Of a DNA stretch of 53,216 nt, positions 33,762 to 41,090 are shown piece after piece. The stretch comes from Candidatus Woesearchaeota archaeon. GTDB lineage: Archaea; Nanobdellota; Nanobdellia; Woesearchaeales; WJIZ01. Numbering within the stretch: the first letter of the stretch is position 1; each line of letters starts with the position of its first letter. The DNA is taken from positions 1-53,216 of the forward strand of contig JAAOYF010000028.1 in the NCBI GenBank assembly GCA_018221205.1, given 5' to 3'. Made by a program: the position numbers and the translations under genes. The notes below the pieces were generated by a model. It saw only the letters and a list, made by a program, of their open reading frames with translations, was not told the origin of the DNA and did no database searches.

Positions 33762-34050
33762 CTTTTATCTCCTTGAGTTCTTTGAGGAAATATTCCAGGC
33801 AGTCCATACCGCAGAATGATGCCCTTTTCTTGAAATCGTCAGGACCGAACAGGATGGTGAAATTATTTACTTGTTTTGTATCCATCTCTGAAGAACAGGT
33901 TGCGCAGAACTGCTTATGCTGCTTCTCGAGCTCTTTGATCCTTGTGTCGAGGAGGGTAAGGAAAGAGCCATCAGATTCAAAATCGTTTTTCAAGCTCAGA
34001 AGCTCATGGTAATCGAGGTTGTAGAGCATTGTCTTGAATTGATATGTCAT
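33745..34050 (-). CDS. Small zinc-finger protein (101 residues)
   Basis: A coiled N-terminal half (about 10-45) and a Cys pair C-A-T-C near residue 50 matched by C-x3-C in S-F-C-G-M-D-C-L-E-Y-F near 80-84, plausibly a treble-clef or MYM/FCS-like zinc site. The charged ends suggest a nucleic-acid or protein adaptor. Ribosome binding site AAGGTGG upstream. It overlaps the 46-residue gene and is preceded by a hairpin (34071-34086). Confidence 0.6.
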   Translation of the reverse strand: MTYQFKTMLYNLDYHELLSLKNDFESDGSFLTLLDTRIKELEKQHKQFCATCSSEMDTKQVNNFTILFGPDDFKKRASFCGMDCLEYFLKELKEIKDARTD

Positions 34051-34070
34051 TGGGCCACCTTAAAAAAATA

Positions 34071-34086
34071 GGGGTCATTTGACCCC
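34071..34086 (-). terminator. Hairpin GGGGTCA/TGACCCC followed by T run
   Basis: A perfect 7-bp stem with an AA loop, followed on the minus strand by TATTTTTTTAAG. It lies after the AbrB-like gene and just before the zinc-finger gene, so it can end the AbrB-like transcript or attenuate read-through into the zinc-finger pair. Confidence 0.55.
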
Positions 34087-34113
34087 CCGAATTCAAAACC
34101 ACGCCAAGGAATG

Positions 34114-34284
34114 TCATGTATGAGGTTCGAACTTAACGTACCACTTATTTGCATCAGGATCGAAAGCGAAGACCACGTTGTATTTTCTGGTTTTATCCAG
34201 GGCGAAGAGAAGAGGCATAGGTATAGTTGTTTCAAAGCTTGAGCCTCGCCTGTAGAGCTTCCGTCTGAATTCTGTTGGTGCCAT
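34114..34284 (-). CDS. Small AbrB-like protein (56 residues)
   Basis: Reads MAPTEFRRKLYRRGSSFETT, then I-P-M-P-L-L-F-A-L-D and a strand-rich end (Y-N-V-V-F-A-F-D ... K-W-Y-V-K-F-E-P). The short R-x-G-S-S-F-x-T-T-I-P-x-x-L pattern is that of AbrB/SpoVT half-barrels (compare R-K-x-G-x-S-x-x-V-T-I-P), so it is probably a small homodimeric DNA-binding protein. A longer ORF in another frame on the same strand looks non-biological. Palindromic operator-like sites lie directly upstream (34291-34409), suggesting autoregulation. Confidence 0.6.
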   Translation of the reverse strand: MAPTEFRRKLYRRGSSFETTIPMPLLFALDKTRKYNVVFAFDPDANKWYVKFEPHT

Positions 34285-34290
34285 TTGTGA

Positions 34291-34409
34291 AAATACTTAT
34301 TTTCTTTCTTATTAATTTCCTTATATTTAAGCATTTTCATTTGCTCTTACGCTTGCTCTTTCGAAATACTTATTTAAGTATTTCTTTATCTCAATATAAA
34401 AATACTTAT
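34291..34409. promoter_or_regulatory. Operator region with repeated AAATACTTAT sites
   Basis: AAATACTTAT occurs at 34291-34300, 34364-34373 and 34400-34409; the middle one is part of a perfect palindrome GAAATACTTA-TT-TAAGTATTTC (34363-34384). The sites lie between the AbrB-like gene (minus) and dtdA (plus). The region also holds ATATTTAA sequences usable as TATA boxes for both directions. Probable binding region of a dimeric regulator. Confidence 0.55.
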
Positions 34410-34483
34410 ATTTAAAGGTTCTGATTTCAGCTTGTTTTTCAGACGAGCAGAGGTTTTTTAAGTGAAACCGGCTGACACTTTCT

Positions 34484-35296
34484 ATGGCCTTTGCAATCAT
34501 TGTTTCAGAGCAGGATCCTGCAGGGATGAATATCAAAGCAAGGTTACTTGAGAGTTATGGGTTCAAAGAAAAAGGTGAATTTGAAGGAACAGCTGTTTTC
34601 GTTCTCGGTGATACTACACTTTATACTATCAAAGGTCCATTGATAACTGCAGAAGGGATCGATAAACAAATCCCTGAGGATTTTCTTATCTTTGGCAGCA
34701 AGCATGCGAGCAAAGAAGAAGTCCATTCTCTGAGCTGCCATTGCACTGGAAATTTTGGAGAGGCAAAGTATGGTGGGCAGGATAAGAAATTGAGCATGGG
34801 TTCTGCATTGATGTTGAAAAAAGCGTATTTGGAATTATTACGACATAAAGAAGAAGTGCCTGATCATCAGATCACTTTAGAGGCGACGCATCATGGTCCT
34901 TTACTGGAGAAACCCCACTTGTTCATTGAGATCGGTTCGACTGAAGAGCATTGGGGGAATGAAAAAGCAGGAAAGATCATTGCTCAGACCATCATGCATC
35001 TGATTGAAGGTGAAGATCTAGCGGAACAAGAGATTGTCTTTGCAATCGGAGGAACGCATTATTGTGCGACCTTCAATAAGATCCTTCAACGGACGAATCT
35101 TGCTTTTGCTCATGTCTGTGCGAAATATGGATTAGAACATCTTGACGAGGAATTGATACAAGAGGCATTTGAAAAGACTTCTGAGAAAGCAACGTCTGTT
35201 CTTCTTGACTGGAAAGGATTGGGAAAAGAAAAAGAACGGATCAAGAGCTTATTAGAAACAATGGGTATAGAATATAAAAGATCAGATAAATTATGA
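34484..35296 (+). CDS. dtdA: D-aminoacyl-tRNA deacylase (archaeal DtdA)
   Basis: 270 residues. Removes D-amino acids mis-charged onto tRNA. Family landmarks: an N-terminal I-I-V-S-E-Q-D-P-A-G, the H-S-L-S-C-H-C-T-G-N-F-G segment near 85, L-E-A-T-H-H-G-P near 130 (metal-binding histidines), the I-E-I-G-S-T-E-E-H-W strand and G-G-T-H-Y-C near 190. TATA-like GTTTTTTAAG at 34452-34461 is 26 nt upstream (leaderless). Converges with rpl11 (6-nt overlap). Confidence 0.92.
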   Translation: MAFAIIVSEQDPAGMNIKARLLESYGFKEKGEFEGTAVFVLGDTTLYTIKGPLITAEGIDKQIPEDFLIFGSKHASKEEVHSLSCHCTGNFGEAKYGGQDKKLSMGSALMLKKAYLELLRHKEEVPDHQITLEATHHGPLLEKPHLFIEIGSTEEHWGNEKAGKIIAQTIMHLIEGEDLAEQEIVFAIGGTHYCATFNKILQRTNLAFAHVCAKYGLEHLDEELIQEAFEKTSEKATSVLLDWKGLGKEKERIKSLLETMGIEYKRSDKL

Positions 35297-36046
35297 TTTC
35301 TTCTCTTCTGGCTTGGCAGCTGGTTTCTCTCCAGGCTTGGCATCGCCTTCTTTCTCGTCAGGCATCAATTCTTTGATGATTGGATCAGGGATGCCGTCGT
35401 CTTTCATGCGCTTCTTGATGACATTGGCCTCTTTTCCTTTCAGCTCTTCTAAGATGGCCTTTGCTTTTGCTTCGAACTCACTCTTTCGAGCTTCCATCTC
35501 TTCGGCAAGCTTCTTCTTCTCTTCTTCCAGATGCTTCTTCTCTTCTTCAGATAATTCTGTCTTACCTGAAGCGATCTTTTCGTCGAATTTACCGGCGTTG
35601 ATCTCAGCAATAGCTTCATTAGCGGGCTTTCCCTCTACAAGTATGCCCATGGATTGGCATGTTCCGCAGATCTCTTTGACTTTCTCTTTTGTGGTCTTGC
35701 CAAGAGTAGCGTCTTCTTTCATCTTTGCAATCTTGATGATCTGCTCTATGAGTAAATCTGCGACTTTATCAGTAAGAGGATTTCCTGCTCCTTTCGCCAC
35801 TCCAGCCTCTTTCTTGATCAAAGCTGTAGCAGGCGGAGTTCCTACTGTTATCTCAAATTCTTTTGAATCAGAATCGACAATGACTTTTACAGGCACTTGC
35901 ATGCCTTTGAATGACTCGGTCTTCTTGTTTATCTCGGCAACGACCTGGCCAATATTCACTCCTAATGGTCCTAGGGCTGGGCCTAAAGGGGGTGCAGCTG
36001 TCGCTTTGCCGCCTTCAACCAATGATTCTATAGTTTGTGTTGCCAT
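35291..36046 (-). CDS. rpl11: Ribosomal protein L11 with long C-terminal extension
   Basis: 251 residues, against about 160 usual for archaeal L11. The core (1 to about 165) is canonical: P-P-L-G-P-A-L-G-P-L-G-V-N (rRNA and GTPase-centre contact), G-T-P-P-A-T-A-L-I-K-K near 70, and the C-terminal rRNA-binding domain with E-I-C-G-T-C-Q-S-M-G-I. Residues about 165-251 add a highly charged coiled coil ending in P-G-E-K-P-A-A-K-P-E-E-K-K-S. Last gene of ftsZ-secE-spt5-rpl11. Confidence 0.95.
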   Translation of the reverse strand: MATQTIESLVEGGKATAAPPLGPALGPLGVNIGQVVAEINKKTESFKGMQVPVKVIVDSDSKEFEITVGTPPATALIKKEAGVAKGAGNPLTDKVADLLIEQIIKIAKMKEDATLGKTTKEKVKEICGTCQSMGILVEGKPANEAIAEINAGKFDEKIASGKTELSEEEKKHLEEEKKKLAEEMEARKSEFEAKAKAILEELKGKEANVIKKRMKDDGIPDPIIKELMPDEKEGDAKPGEKPAAKPEEKKS

Positions 36047-36078
36047 CGTATTTAGGACCTTCAGCCAATTTATAAAGT

Positions 36079-36555
36079 TTACTCAGAAGAATCGTCAGTT
36101 TCTTCATCGCTTTCCCTTCTTATCACCTTCACTGCATCCATCTTCACAGTGATAGGAATGGGTACGGCGGATTCAAGCAACTCTACTACTACCTCTTCTT
36201 TCTGTTTGTCAATCCTTGTTATTTTCGCGTTTTCACGCTTGAATGGACCACTGATGATCTCTACAATATCATTCTTCTGGATGTTCATCTCAGTCTTGAC
36301 CTGTTCAAGCATATGCTCGATCTCTTTATAATCGATGACATTAGGCAGAACGCCTCTTGCATAAGGAACATTGAAAGCCGATTGCTCTGCATCTGATCTT
36401 GAGCCTGCTTCGACGAAGATATAGCCTCGCATGCCATGCGGCCTGATGACTGCATAGACCTCTAATTTCTTCCTTTTGGCATTACTCGTAACGAAGTCCA
36501 TGACTTGGTCTTCGCGGTTTGCCGTTGTCCTGATTGCATATATCTGTGCTTCCAT
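36079..36555 (-). CDS. spt5: Transcription elongation factor Spt5 (NusG homologue)
   Basis: 158 residues from the ATG at 36555 (MEAQIYAIRTTANRE), chosen because an upstream in-frame start would overlap secE heavily. NGN domain (1 to about 90) that binds the RNA polymerase clamp with Spt4, then a KOW domain starting N-D-I-V-E-I-I-S-G-P-F-K near 100. The C-terminus is acidic. Starts 1 nt after the secE stop. Confidence 0.92.
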   Translation of the reverse strand: MEAQIYAIRTTANREDQVMDFVTSNAKRKKLEVYAVIRPHGMRGYIFVEAGSRSDAEQSAFNVPYARGVLPNVIDYKEIEHMLEQVKTEMNIQKNDIVEIISGPFKRENAKITRIDKQKEEVVVELLESAVPIPITVKMDAVKVIRRESDEETDDSSE

Positions 36556-36556
36556 T

Positions 36557-36742
36557 TTAGACCGGGAAAAATAGCTGTCTTGCGATTGAGATGACAAAGC
36601 CAAGAAGGCCGATAATAGCCATCCCTAAAGCAGATGCCTTGACGATAGTCATGAACTCCTGCCTGTCTGCTTTTTTTGTCACTCTCAAAACTCTCCGACA
36701 TTCAATCGCGAATGATTTGAGCTTCTGTATGGGCTGTTTCAT
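36557..36742 (-). CDS. secE: Protein translocase subunit SecE (Sec61 gamma)
   Basis: 61 residues, the clamp subunit of the Sec translocon. Amphipathic helix (S-F-A-I-E-C-R-R-V-L-R-V-T-K-K-A-D-R-Q-E-F) on the cytoplasmic face, then a single membrane helix G-M-A-I-I-G-L-L-G-F-V-I-S-I-A. Position between ftsZ and spt5 is the classic archaeal arrangement. Confidence 0.92.
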   Translation of the reverse strand: MKQPIQKLKSFAIECRRVLRVTKKADRQEFMTIVKASALGMAIIGLLGFVISIARQLFFPV

Positions 36743-36743
36743 T

Positions 36744-37838
36744 TTATTCGATGAATTCTATCCCTAACTCCTTTTCAATCTCTTTTCTTTTTACGTCTGA
36801 TGTCTTGAAATCATGTCCGAAAATCTGTGAGGACTTTACTCCTGTAACGATGAGCATCACTCTGACAGTTTTATCGAGGTCTTTATAAATCTGTGCACCC
36901 CAAATCACCCTGGCTTCATCACTCAGCCTTTCTGTAACCGCTTCGACGACCTTTCGTGCTTCATCTAAGGTCATATCATCTCCGCCTGCGACATTGATCA
37001 ATGCTCCGTTAGCATTGCTGATATCAACATCCAATAATGGGTTGTTTATTGATTTCTCGACAGCTTCGATAGCCCTGTTATCAGTATCTGATTCGCCCAG
37101 GCCAATCAATGCGACACCGCCGCCTTTCATGACTGCCCTTATATCGGCAAAGTCTAAGTTGACCAATCCTGCTTTCGTGACCAACTCTGCAATCCCTTTG
37201 ACTGAATTGGTCAGGATCTCATCTGCGACTTTGAAAGCAGTGTGAAGCGGTAGATCGGGTGCAAGTTCCAGTAATTTATCATTCGGGATGACGATCAAGG
37301 TGTCGACGATCTGCTCCATCTTCTCCAGACCAATGACTGCATTATCATATCTTCGATGGCCTTCCATAGTGAAAGGCATAGTAACAACACCGACTGTAAG
37401 GGCACCTACTTTCTTGGCAGCCTCTGCAATGATAGGAGCTGAGCCGGTCCCTGTTCCACCACCCAGGCCGCAGGTGATGAATACCATATCAGCACCCTGC
37501 ATGGCGTTTCTTAAGTCGTGCTCGTTCTCTTTGGCTGCCTCTTCCCCTAATTTCGGATTGGAGCCAGCGCCCATTCCCCTTGTGGATTCGCGGCCAATGA
37601 GTATCTTTTGATCAGCAGTCGTATAGAGCAGATCCTGGGCGTCTGTGTTGACAGCAATGGCCTGTGCGCCTTTGATCCCTACTTCTGCAATTCTTGTTAT
37701 AGTATTATTGCCACCGCCACCAGTGCCGATGACCTTTATCTTTGCCTGCTGATTCGCAAGATATTGCTCTAATTCAGCATCAGCTTCGTTGAACGGCTGT
37801 TCAGCCTGTTTTGCATTTTCGATTATTGAGTCCATCAT
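36744..37838 (-). CDS. ftsZ: Cell division GTPase FtsZ
   Basis: 364 residues. Polymerises into the division ring. Tubulin signature G-L-G-G-G-T-G-T-G-S-A-P near residue 120, G-T-G-G-G-G-N-N near 38 and the T7 synergy loop N-L-D-F-A-D-I-R near 225 with the catalytic Asp. The N-terminal 30 residues are a typical acidic lead-in; the C-terminal peptide is short. First gene of the four-gene operon; either of two adjacent ATGs after GAGGTGG can be used. Confidence 0.96.
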   Translation of the reverse strand: MMDSIIENAKQAEQPFNEADAELEQYLANQQAKIKVIGTGGGGNNTITRIAEVGIKGAQAIAVNTDAQDLLYTTADQKILIGRESTRGMGAGSNPKLGEEAAKENEHDLRNAMQGADMVFITCGLGGGTGTGSAPIIAEAAKKVGALTVGVVTMPFTMEGHRRYDNAVIGLEKMEQIVDTLIVIPNDKLLELAPDLPLHTAFKVADEILTNSVKGIAELVTKAGLVNLDFADIRAVMKGGGVALIGLGESDTDNRAIEAVEKSINNPLLDVDISNANGALINVAGGDDMTLDEARKVVEAVTERLSDEARVIWGAQIYKDLDKTVRVMLIVTGVKSSQIFGHDFKTSDVKRKEIEKELGIEFIE

Positions 37839-37877
37839 TCCACCTCAAATCCCACTACTTCAAATCTGAGGATACTC

Positions 37878-37888
37878 CTATATAAATT
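37878..37888 (-). promoter_or_regulatory. TATA box of the ftsZ-secE-spt5-rpl11 operon
   Basis: Minus-strand ATTTATATAGG overlaps the final codons of the upstream FKBP gene region and predicts a leader of roughly 20 nt carrying the GAGGTGG ribosome binding site of ftsZ. Confidence 0.5.
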
Positions 37889-38541
37889 TATTTATTACTC
37901 TCCGGTTGTGCTTTGAATGTCACTTCCTTGATGGAAGGGATCACTTCTTTGATCTTTTTCATCACTTCAACCTGCAACGGCTTCTGGAGAGTCATCTCAA
38001 CCTCTGCCTTTCCTTCTTTTATACTTGCCTTAACCTCTTTATGGCCTAAGCTGATCTTGAGGAATCCTTTGAGCTTGTCGATATCATCTTCCACTTTCTT
38101 CAGGATCTTCACTTGGTAGATGAGGGTCTTTCCAGACAATGGATGATTGAAATCAACCAATATCCTGCCGCCTGTAACTGTCTTTATCACTCCAGTCAGG
38201 CCATCCACATTGATCTGCAGACCAGGCATAGGATCGATCTTTTGATCGCGAAATTTTCTTGCCGGGATGAGCTGCACTAATTTAGCAGATTTCTTGCCAA
38301 AACCCTTTTCTGCAGGAAGTGTGATATCGTATTCTTTACCCACTTCCTTATCCAGAAGTTCGTGCTCAAGGCCCTCTAACAATTGGCCCTGACCCAGGCA
38401 GATGACAATTGGTCCGAAGATGGAAGTAGGAGAATCTATTCCAGTCTCTTTTGCCAGCTCTTCATTTGTGGTGTCAAAGACCTGGTGGTCTTCAGTCTCT
38501 CCCGTATAGGTTATTTCGATGAAATCGTTGTTCTTGAACAT
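37888..38541 (-). CDS. FKBP-type peptidyl-prolyl isomerase (SlyD-like)
   Basis: 217 residues. Proline isomerase and holding chaperone. FKBP core Y-T-G-x-x-x-x-x-x-V-F-D-T at about 11-24, I-C-L-G-Q-G-Q-L-L-E-G-L-E near 50, an inserted IF (insert-in-flap) domain near 75-130, F-N-H-P-L-S-G-K-T-L at 135 closing the core, and a C-terminal about 70-residue extension found in archaeal long-type FKBPs. Lies upstream of ftsZ but with the ftsZ promoter in between. Confidence 0.9.
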   Translation of the reverse strand: MFKNNDFIEITYTGETEDHQVFDTTNEELAKETGIDSPTSIFGPIVICLGQGQLLEGLEHELLDKEVGKEYDITLPAEKGFGKKSAKLVQLIPARKFRDQKIDPMPGLQINVDGLTGVIKTVTGGRILVDFNHPLSGKTLIYQVKILKKVEDDIDKLKGFLKISLGHKEVKASIKEGKAEVEMTLQKPLQVEVMKKIKEVIPSIKEVTFKAQPESNK

Positions 38542-38625
38542 TTTTTAGTTCCTTCTAGCTCGTCTTAAATGACTCAGAAGAATTTGTTTTAGTGTTGTTA
38601 TTTGATTTATAAAGGTATCGGATTG

Positions 38626-39207
38626 CTAGAAATGTGCTCGGCCTATCTTGAGCGAGAGAATAAATTTCCTCGCAGTCTCGATCTGCTTGTCATGTGTGAA
38701 GTTTCTATCTTCGTCCATGACTTTTCCCATCCGTTTGCATATGTGGTGGAAGGGCTTTCCTGCATGTTGAACCCATTGCCTACCGATGAAAGAGACTGGG
38801 TCTGACAAAGGCTCAGGATTGACTTCTTCAGGATGCAATGGGGTTGCTACACCATATTCAAAAACTGCCATCAGCTTTGGAAGAGCTTCAATGAGGAAGC
38901 CTGCATTGTCTCTATAATGCGTAGGTAGAAATCTTGCCATTATATTCCTGACTTCATGCAATTGTGTGACAAGCATTTGACTGAATTGTCCTTTATGAAC
39001 CTGAAGCAAGCTGCCACTTACTTCATCATAGTGTTTATCGAAACTCTTATCGAATAATCTTGCCAATCTACCTTTCTCATCAATTCTCAGTTCAGCATGT
39101 ACAAGAAATATATGATTAAAGTCATCTTTCGCTGCTTCAAAATCTAATTTTTGAACTATCTTTCTAACTTTGGGTTCTTTTACTTTCTGCTCTGCTTCGA
39201 TGGCCAT
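38626..39207 (-). CDS. Hypothetical protein (193 residues)
   Basis: A soluble, histidine-rich helical protein with no membrane segment or known motif. Its ATG overlaps the cmk stop (TAATG), so it is the second gene of a cmk operon. An N-terminal lysine-rich tail (K-V-K-E-P-K-V-R-K-I-V-Q-K) could bind nucleic acid. I cannot assign a family. Confidence 0.6.
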   Translation of the reverse strand: MAIEAEQKVKEPKVRKIVQKLDFEAAKDDFNHIFLVHAELRIDEKGRLARLFDKSFDKHYDEVSGSLLQVHKGQFSQMLVTQLHEVRNIMARFLPTHYRDNAGFLIEALPKLMAVFEYGVATPLHPEEVNPEPLSDPVSFIGRQWVQHAGKPFHHICKRMGKVMDEDRNFTHDKQIETARKFILSLKIGRAHF

Positions 39208-39737
39208 TACTTTCTCACTTTCTTCACTATTTTCTCTATCGCTTGCTCTGGTGTTATGCTTGTTGTGTCGATGATGAGGTCGAAATCACTTTTTGTAGGA
39301 AAATCGATGCCGTAATATTCTTTATACCTGATATTCTCAGACCTCATCCTTTCTTTGACATATTTTTCTGCCTCTTTCTGGCTCTTGTATCTCTCTTCTG
39401 CCCTCCTATGGCCTATGATCCTCTTGGCAGCCTCTTTCAGATTGACATTCAAGAATATCTTATATGAATCCGGGATGAAATGAAACCCTAACCTGGAGTC
39501 GATGACAAAACCGTCATGCTCCTGTCCGAACTTCACTTGCTTTTCGTCTAATTCTTCATCGATGGTCGAGTCAACCTCAGCCCTCTTCGAGAGATCCATG
39601 ATGGTGAGATGTCTTTTCTTCGCGATCCCCCTCATAAAGTCGCCGATAGAAACAAATTCCAATCTCAGTTTTTTAGCGAGCATCTTGGAGACGGTGCTTT
39701 TGCCTGAACCCACAGCCCCCGATACCGTGATTTTCAT
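39207..39737 (-). CDS. cmk: Cytidylate kinase (archaeal Cmk)
   Basis: 176 residues. Phosphorylates CMP/dCMP. P-loop V-S-G-A-V-G-S-G-K-S-T at 5-15, the mononucleotide-site motif I-D-S-R-L-G-F near 79 and the C-terminal lid R-R-A-E-E-R-Y near 113. Shorter than bacterial Cmk, as usual for archaea. Its TATA box (CATTTATAAAG, 39769-39759) is 27 nt from the ATG and only a few bases from the transposon target duplication at 39773-39780. Confidence 0.9.
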   Translation of the reverse strand: MKITVSGAVGSGKSTVSKMLAKKLRLEFVSIGDFMRGIAKKRHLTIMDLSKRAEVDSTIDEELDEKQVKFGQEHDGFVIDSRLGFHFIPDSYKIFLNVNLKEAAKRIIGHRRAEERYKSQKEAEKYVKERMRSENIRYKEYYGIDFPTKSDFDLIIDTTSITPEQAIEKIVKKVRK

Positions 39738-39772
39738 AATTTTGCCAGAAGAAATATTCTTTATAAATGTTG

Positions 39773-39780
39773 TTAATTTT
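39773..39780. repeat. Target-site duplication, left copy (TTAATTTT)
   Basis: Identical to 43081-43088 on the other side of the element, in direct orientation and directly abutting the terminal inverted repeats. Eight base pairs is the duplication length typical of IS6-family transposition. Confidence 0.85.
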
Positions 39781-39808
39781 TGAGCTGTTAAGTTAGCGTC
39801 ATCTGAGG
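39781..39808 (+). repeat. Left terminal inverted repeat of the transposon
   Basis: Starts TGAGCTGTTAAGT. Pairs with the complement of the right end, TGGGCTGTTAAGT, then continues with A.CGTCA.CT and GG; 22 of 28 positions agree. Confidence 0.8.
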
Positions 39809-39818
39809 TATAAAAAAA

Positions 39819-40016
39819 TTAATCCATAAAATATTTTGAATATTTATTTTTTAGATGTGATAACTTTTCTTTATCAATCTGCTCTCCGAATTTCTTTATG
39901 ACAGTTAGATATGCATCTACTCTACCTAAATTACTTTCTGGTGCCGAATTATAATTTTCAATAACTGCTTCAAATTGTTCAACACAGTATTCAAAAATGT
40001 CTTTTGCATCTACCAT
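39819..40016 (-). CDS. Small helical protein (65 residues), partner of AbrB-like protein
   Basis: Reads MVDAKDIFEYCVEQFEAVIE and continues all-helical, with basic end K-L-S-H-L-K-N-K-Y-S-K-Y-F. It starts 9 nt after the AbrB gene with ribosome binding site GGAGGAA and ends 10 nt inside the left terminal repeat. No nuclease motif is visible. The arrangement of AbrB-type protein first and small protein second resembles toxin-antitoxin pairs, but a toxin identity is inference. Confidence 0.55.
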   Translation of the reverse strand: MVDAKDIFEYCVEQFEAVIENYNSAPESNLGRVDAYLTVIKKFGEQIDKEKLSHLKNKYSKYFMD

Positions 40017-40025
40017 TTATTCCTC

Positions 40026-40187
40026 CTAATCCCTCTCAATAATCAGCTTTCCTTTCTTAACTTCAGCTTCCAGTTCTTCCCCTTCCTTCCAGCCCAATTT
40101 CTCTATGGTGCTAGGCTTTACAACAATAACATACTTAGCATATTCCTTATCCCCTACTTTTCGAGAAAGCTGTTTTTGGAGCTTCAT
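40026..40187 (-). CDS. AbrB/SpoVT-like DNA-binding protein (53 residues), transposon-borne
   Basis: Reads MKLQKQLSRKVGDKEYAKYV, then V-V-K-P-S-T-I-E-K-L-G-W-K-E-G-E-E-L-E and I-I-E-R-D: the strand, L-x-W-K-x-G-x-x-L and closing strand of a swapped-hairpin AbrB domain. Probably a dimeric repressor. The promoter carries two GGTACC palindromes flanking its TATA box, and the transposase promoter carries the same, so this protein likely represses both. First gene of a bicistron with the 65-residue protein. Confidence 0.75.
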   Translation of the reverse strand: MKLQKQLSRKVGDKEYAKYVIVVKPSTIEKLGWKEGEELEAEVKKGKLIIERD

Positions 40188-40195
40188 AATGGGTA

Positions 40196-40232
40196 TAGGT
40201 ACCTACTAGTATAAATAATTTTCGGTACCGAA
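40196..40232. promoter_or_regulatory. AbrB-gene promoter with two GGTACC operators
   Basis: TAGGTACCTA (40196-40205) lies between TATA and start codon; TTCGGTACCGAA (40221-40232, perfect 12-bp palindrome) lies just upstream of the TATA (about 40208-40219). Centre-to-centre distance is 26 bp. The ATG at 40187 is about 26 nt from the TATA, so leaderless. Confidence 0.7.
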
Positions 40233-40321
40233 GGCTTTTACAAAGAGATAATTGAACTGTAGAGTAAAAGTCAGGAAAAGCTAAATTAATAAATAAATAT
40301 TTTTATTTTTAGAAAACATGT

Positions 40322-40480
40322 TTAATGTTTTGCTAATTCTTTAAATAATACTTCGTCTTCTTTAAACACTATTTCTTTAGCTACTTTAACCAATTCTAAT
40401 AACTTTTTATCGTTTTTAGAAATTTCATAAACTTCTTTTTCTGTAAGTTTATATGTATCCTTTTTTTCTTCATTTTTCAT
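40322..40480 (-). CDS. Small charged protein (52 residues) after the Doc-like gene
   Basis: Reads MKNEEKKDTYKLTEKEVYEI and continues as a charged helix (K-K-L-L-E-L-V-K-V-A-K-E-I-V-F). It overlaps the end of the Doc-like gene by 11 nt, so the two are translationally coupled. Candidate antitoxin by position and size, although classic phd-doc has the antitoxin first. No family recognised. Confidence 0.6.
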   Translation of the reverse strand: MKNEEKKDTYKLTEKEVYEISKNDKKLLELVKVAKEIVFKEDEVLFKELAKH

Positions 40481-41090
40481 TTTCATCATTTTCCAGAGTT
40501 ATAGTAACAAAAACACCATTTAAATAATTTGCTATATCTTTATCTTCAATCATAACACAATTCCTATCCAACCATTCTTTTATTTCTTGAAAAGTTACTT
40601 TACTTTCATATTTTGCGACCTCTAAAATAAAAGTAACTGCTTCATTAAATTGTATCCTCAAATGGCATTTATTGACTAACATAAAGATCTTTGCTATTGC
40701 ATAAGCCACTCTTTTATTACCATCTGTAAAGTAATGACGTTTAGCAAATTCATTCAAGGCAAAGGTTCCTATACTAGTGGGATTTCTTTGGTTCTTATAT
40801 TGATGGTTTATTAGTTTATAAGTTGAATTGTATATGCCTCCTCTATCCCTAATTCCATGTTCTCCACCACTTAATTCAATTATAGTGTCGTGAACCCTTA
40901 TAATCATCTCTTCCATTTTTAGTACAATGCCTTTGGATATTCTTTTTCTAGGTTTATTCCAATAAGGACTATGGCATTTTGGGTTTGGACAAGAATTGGG
41001 GTTTTGTTCTTTTCTTCTTTTCCAAGTATGGTAACATCTAAAACAAAATAGTATATTATCATTATTAACCATATGTGTATTGTTAACCAT
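40470..41090 (-). CDS. Zinc-ribbon/Doc (Fic-family) fusion protein
   Basis: 206 residues. An N-terminal zinc ribbon with C16-x2-C19 and C34-x4-C39 (C-F-R-C ... C-P-N-P-K-C) is followed by a Doc-type Fic domain with the motif H119-Y-F-T-D-G-N-K-R127. Doc proteins phosphorylate EF-Tu and act as toxins; the ribbon could bind the operon's own operators or RNA. The first ten residues are generated by the repeated operator TTAACCATATGTG, so the start may be the second ATG (41072). TATA at 41113-41122. It is followed by a coupled 52-residue gene. Confidence 0.82.
   Translation of the reverse strand: MVNNTHMVNNDNILFCFRCYHTWKRRKEQNPNSCPNPKCHSPYWNKPRKRISKGIVLKMEEMIIRVHDTIIELSGGEHGIRDRGGIYNSTYKLINHQYKNQRNPTSIGTFALNEFAKRHYFTDGNKRVAYAIAKIFMLVNKCHLRIQFNEAVTFILEVAKYESKVTFQEIKEWLDRNCVMIEDKDIANYLNGVFVTITLENDENEK

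Noticed and set aside
34047-34340. 97-residue open frame overlapping the AbrB-like gene
   Set aside because: The sequence has no domain character; the other frame gives an AbrB-like protein with a proper pattern.
35313-36152. Long open frame opposite the L11 gene
   Set aside because: It mirrors the codon structure of rpl11 (Ser/Phe-rich shadow of Lys/Glu codons); no family character.
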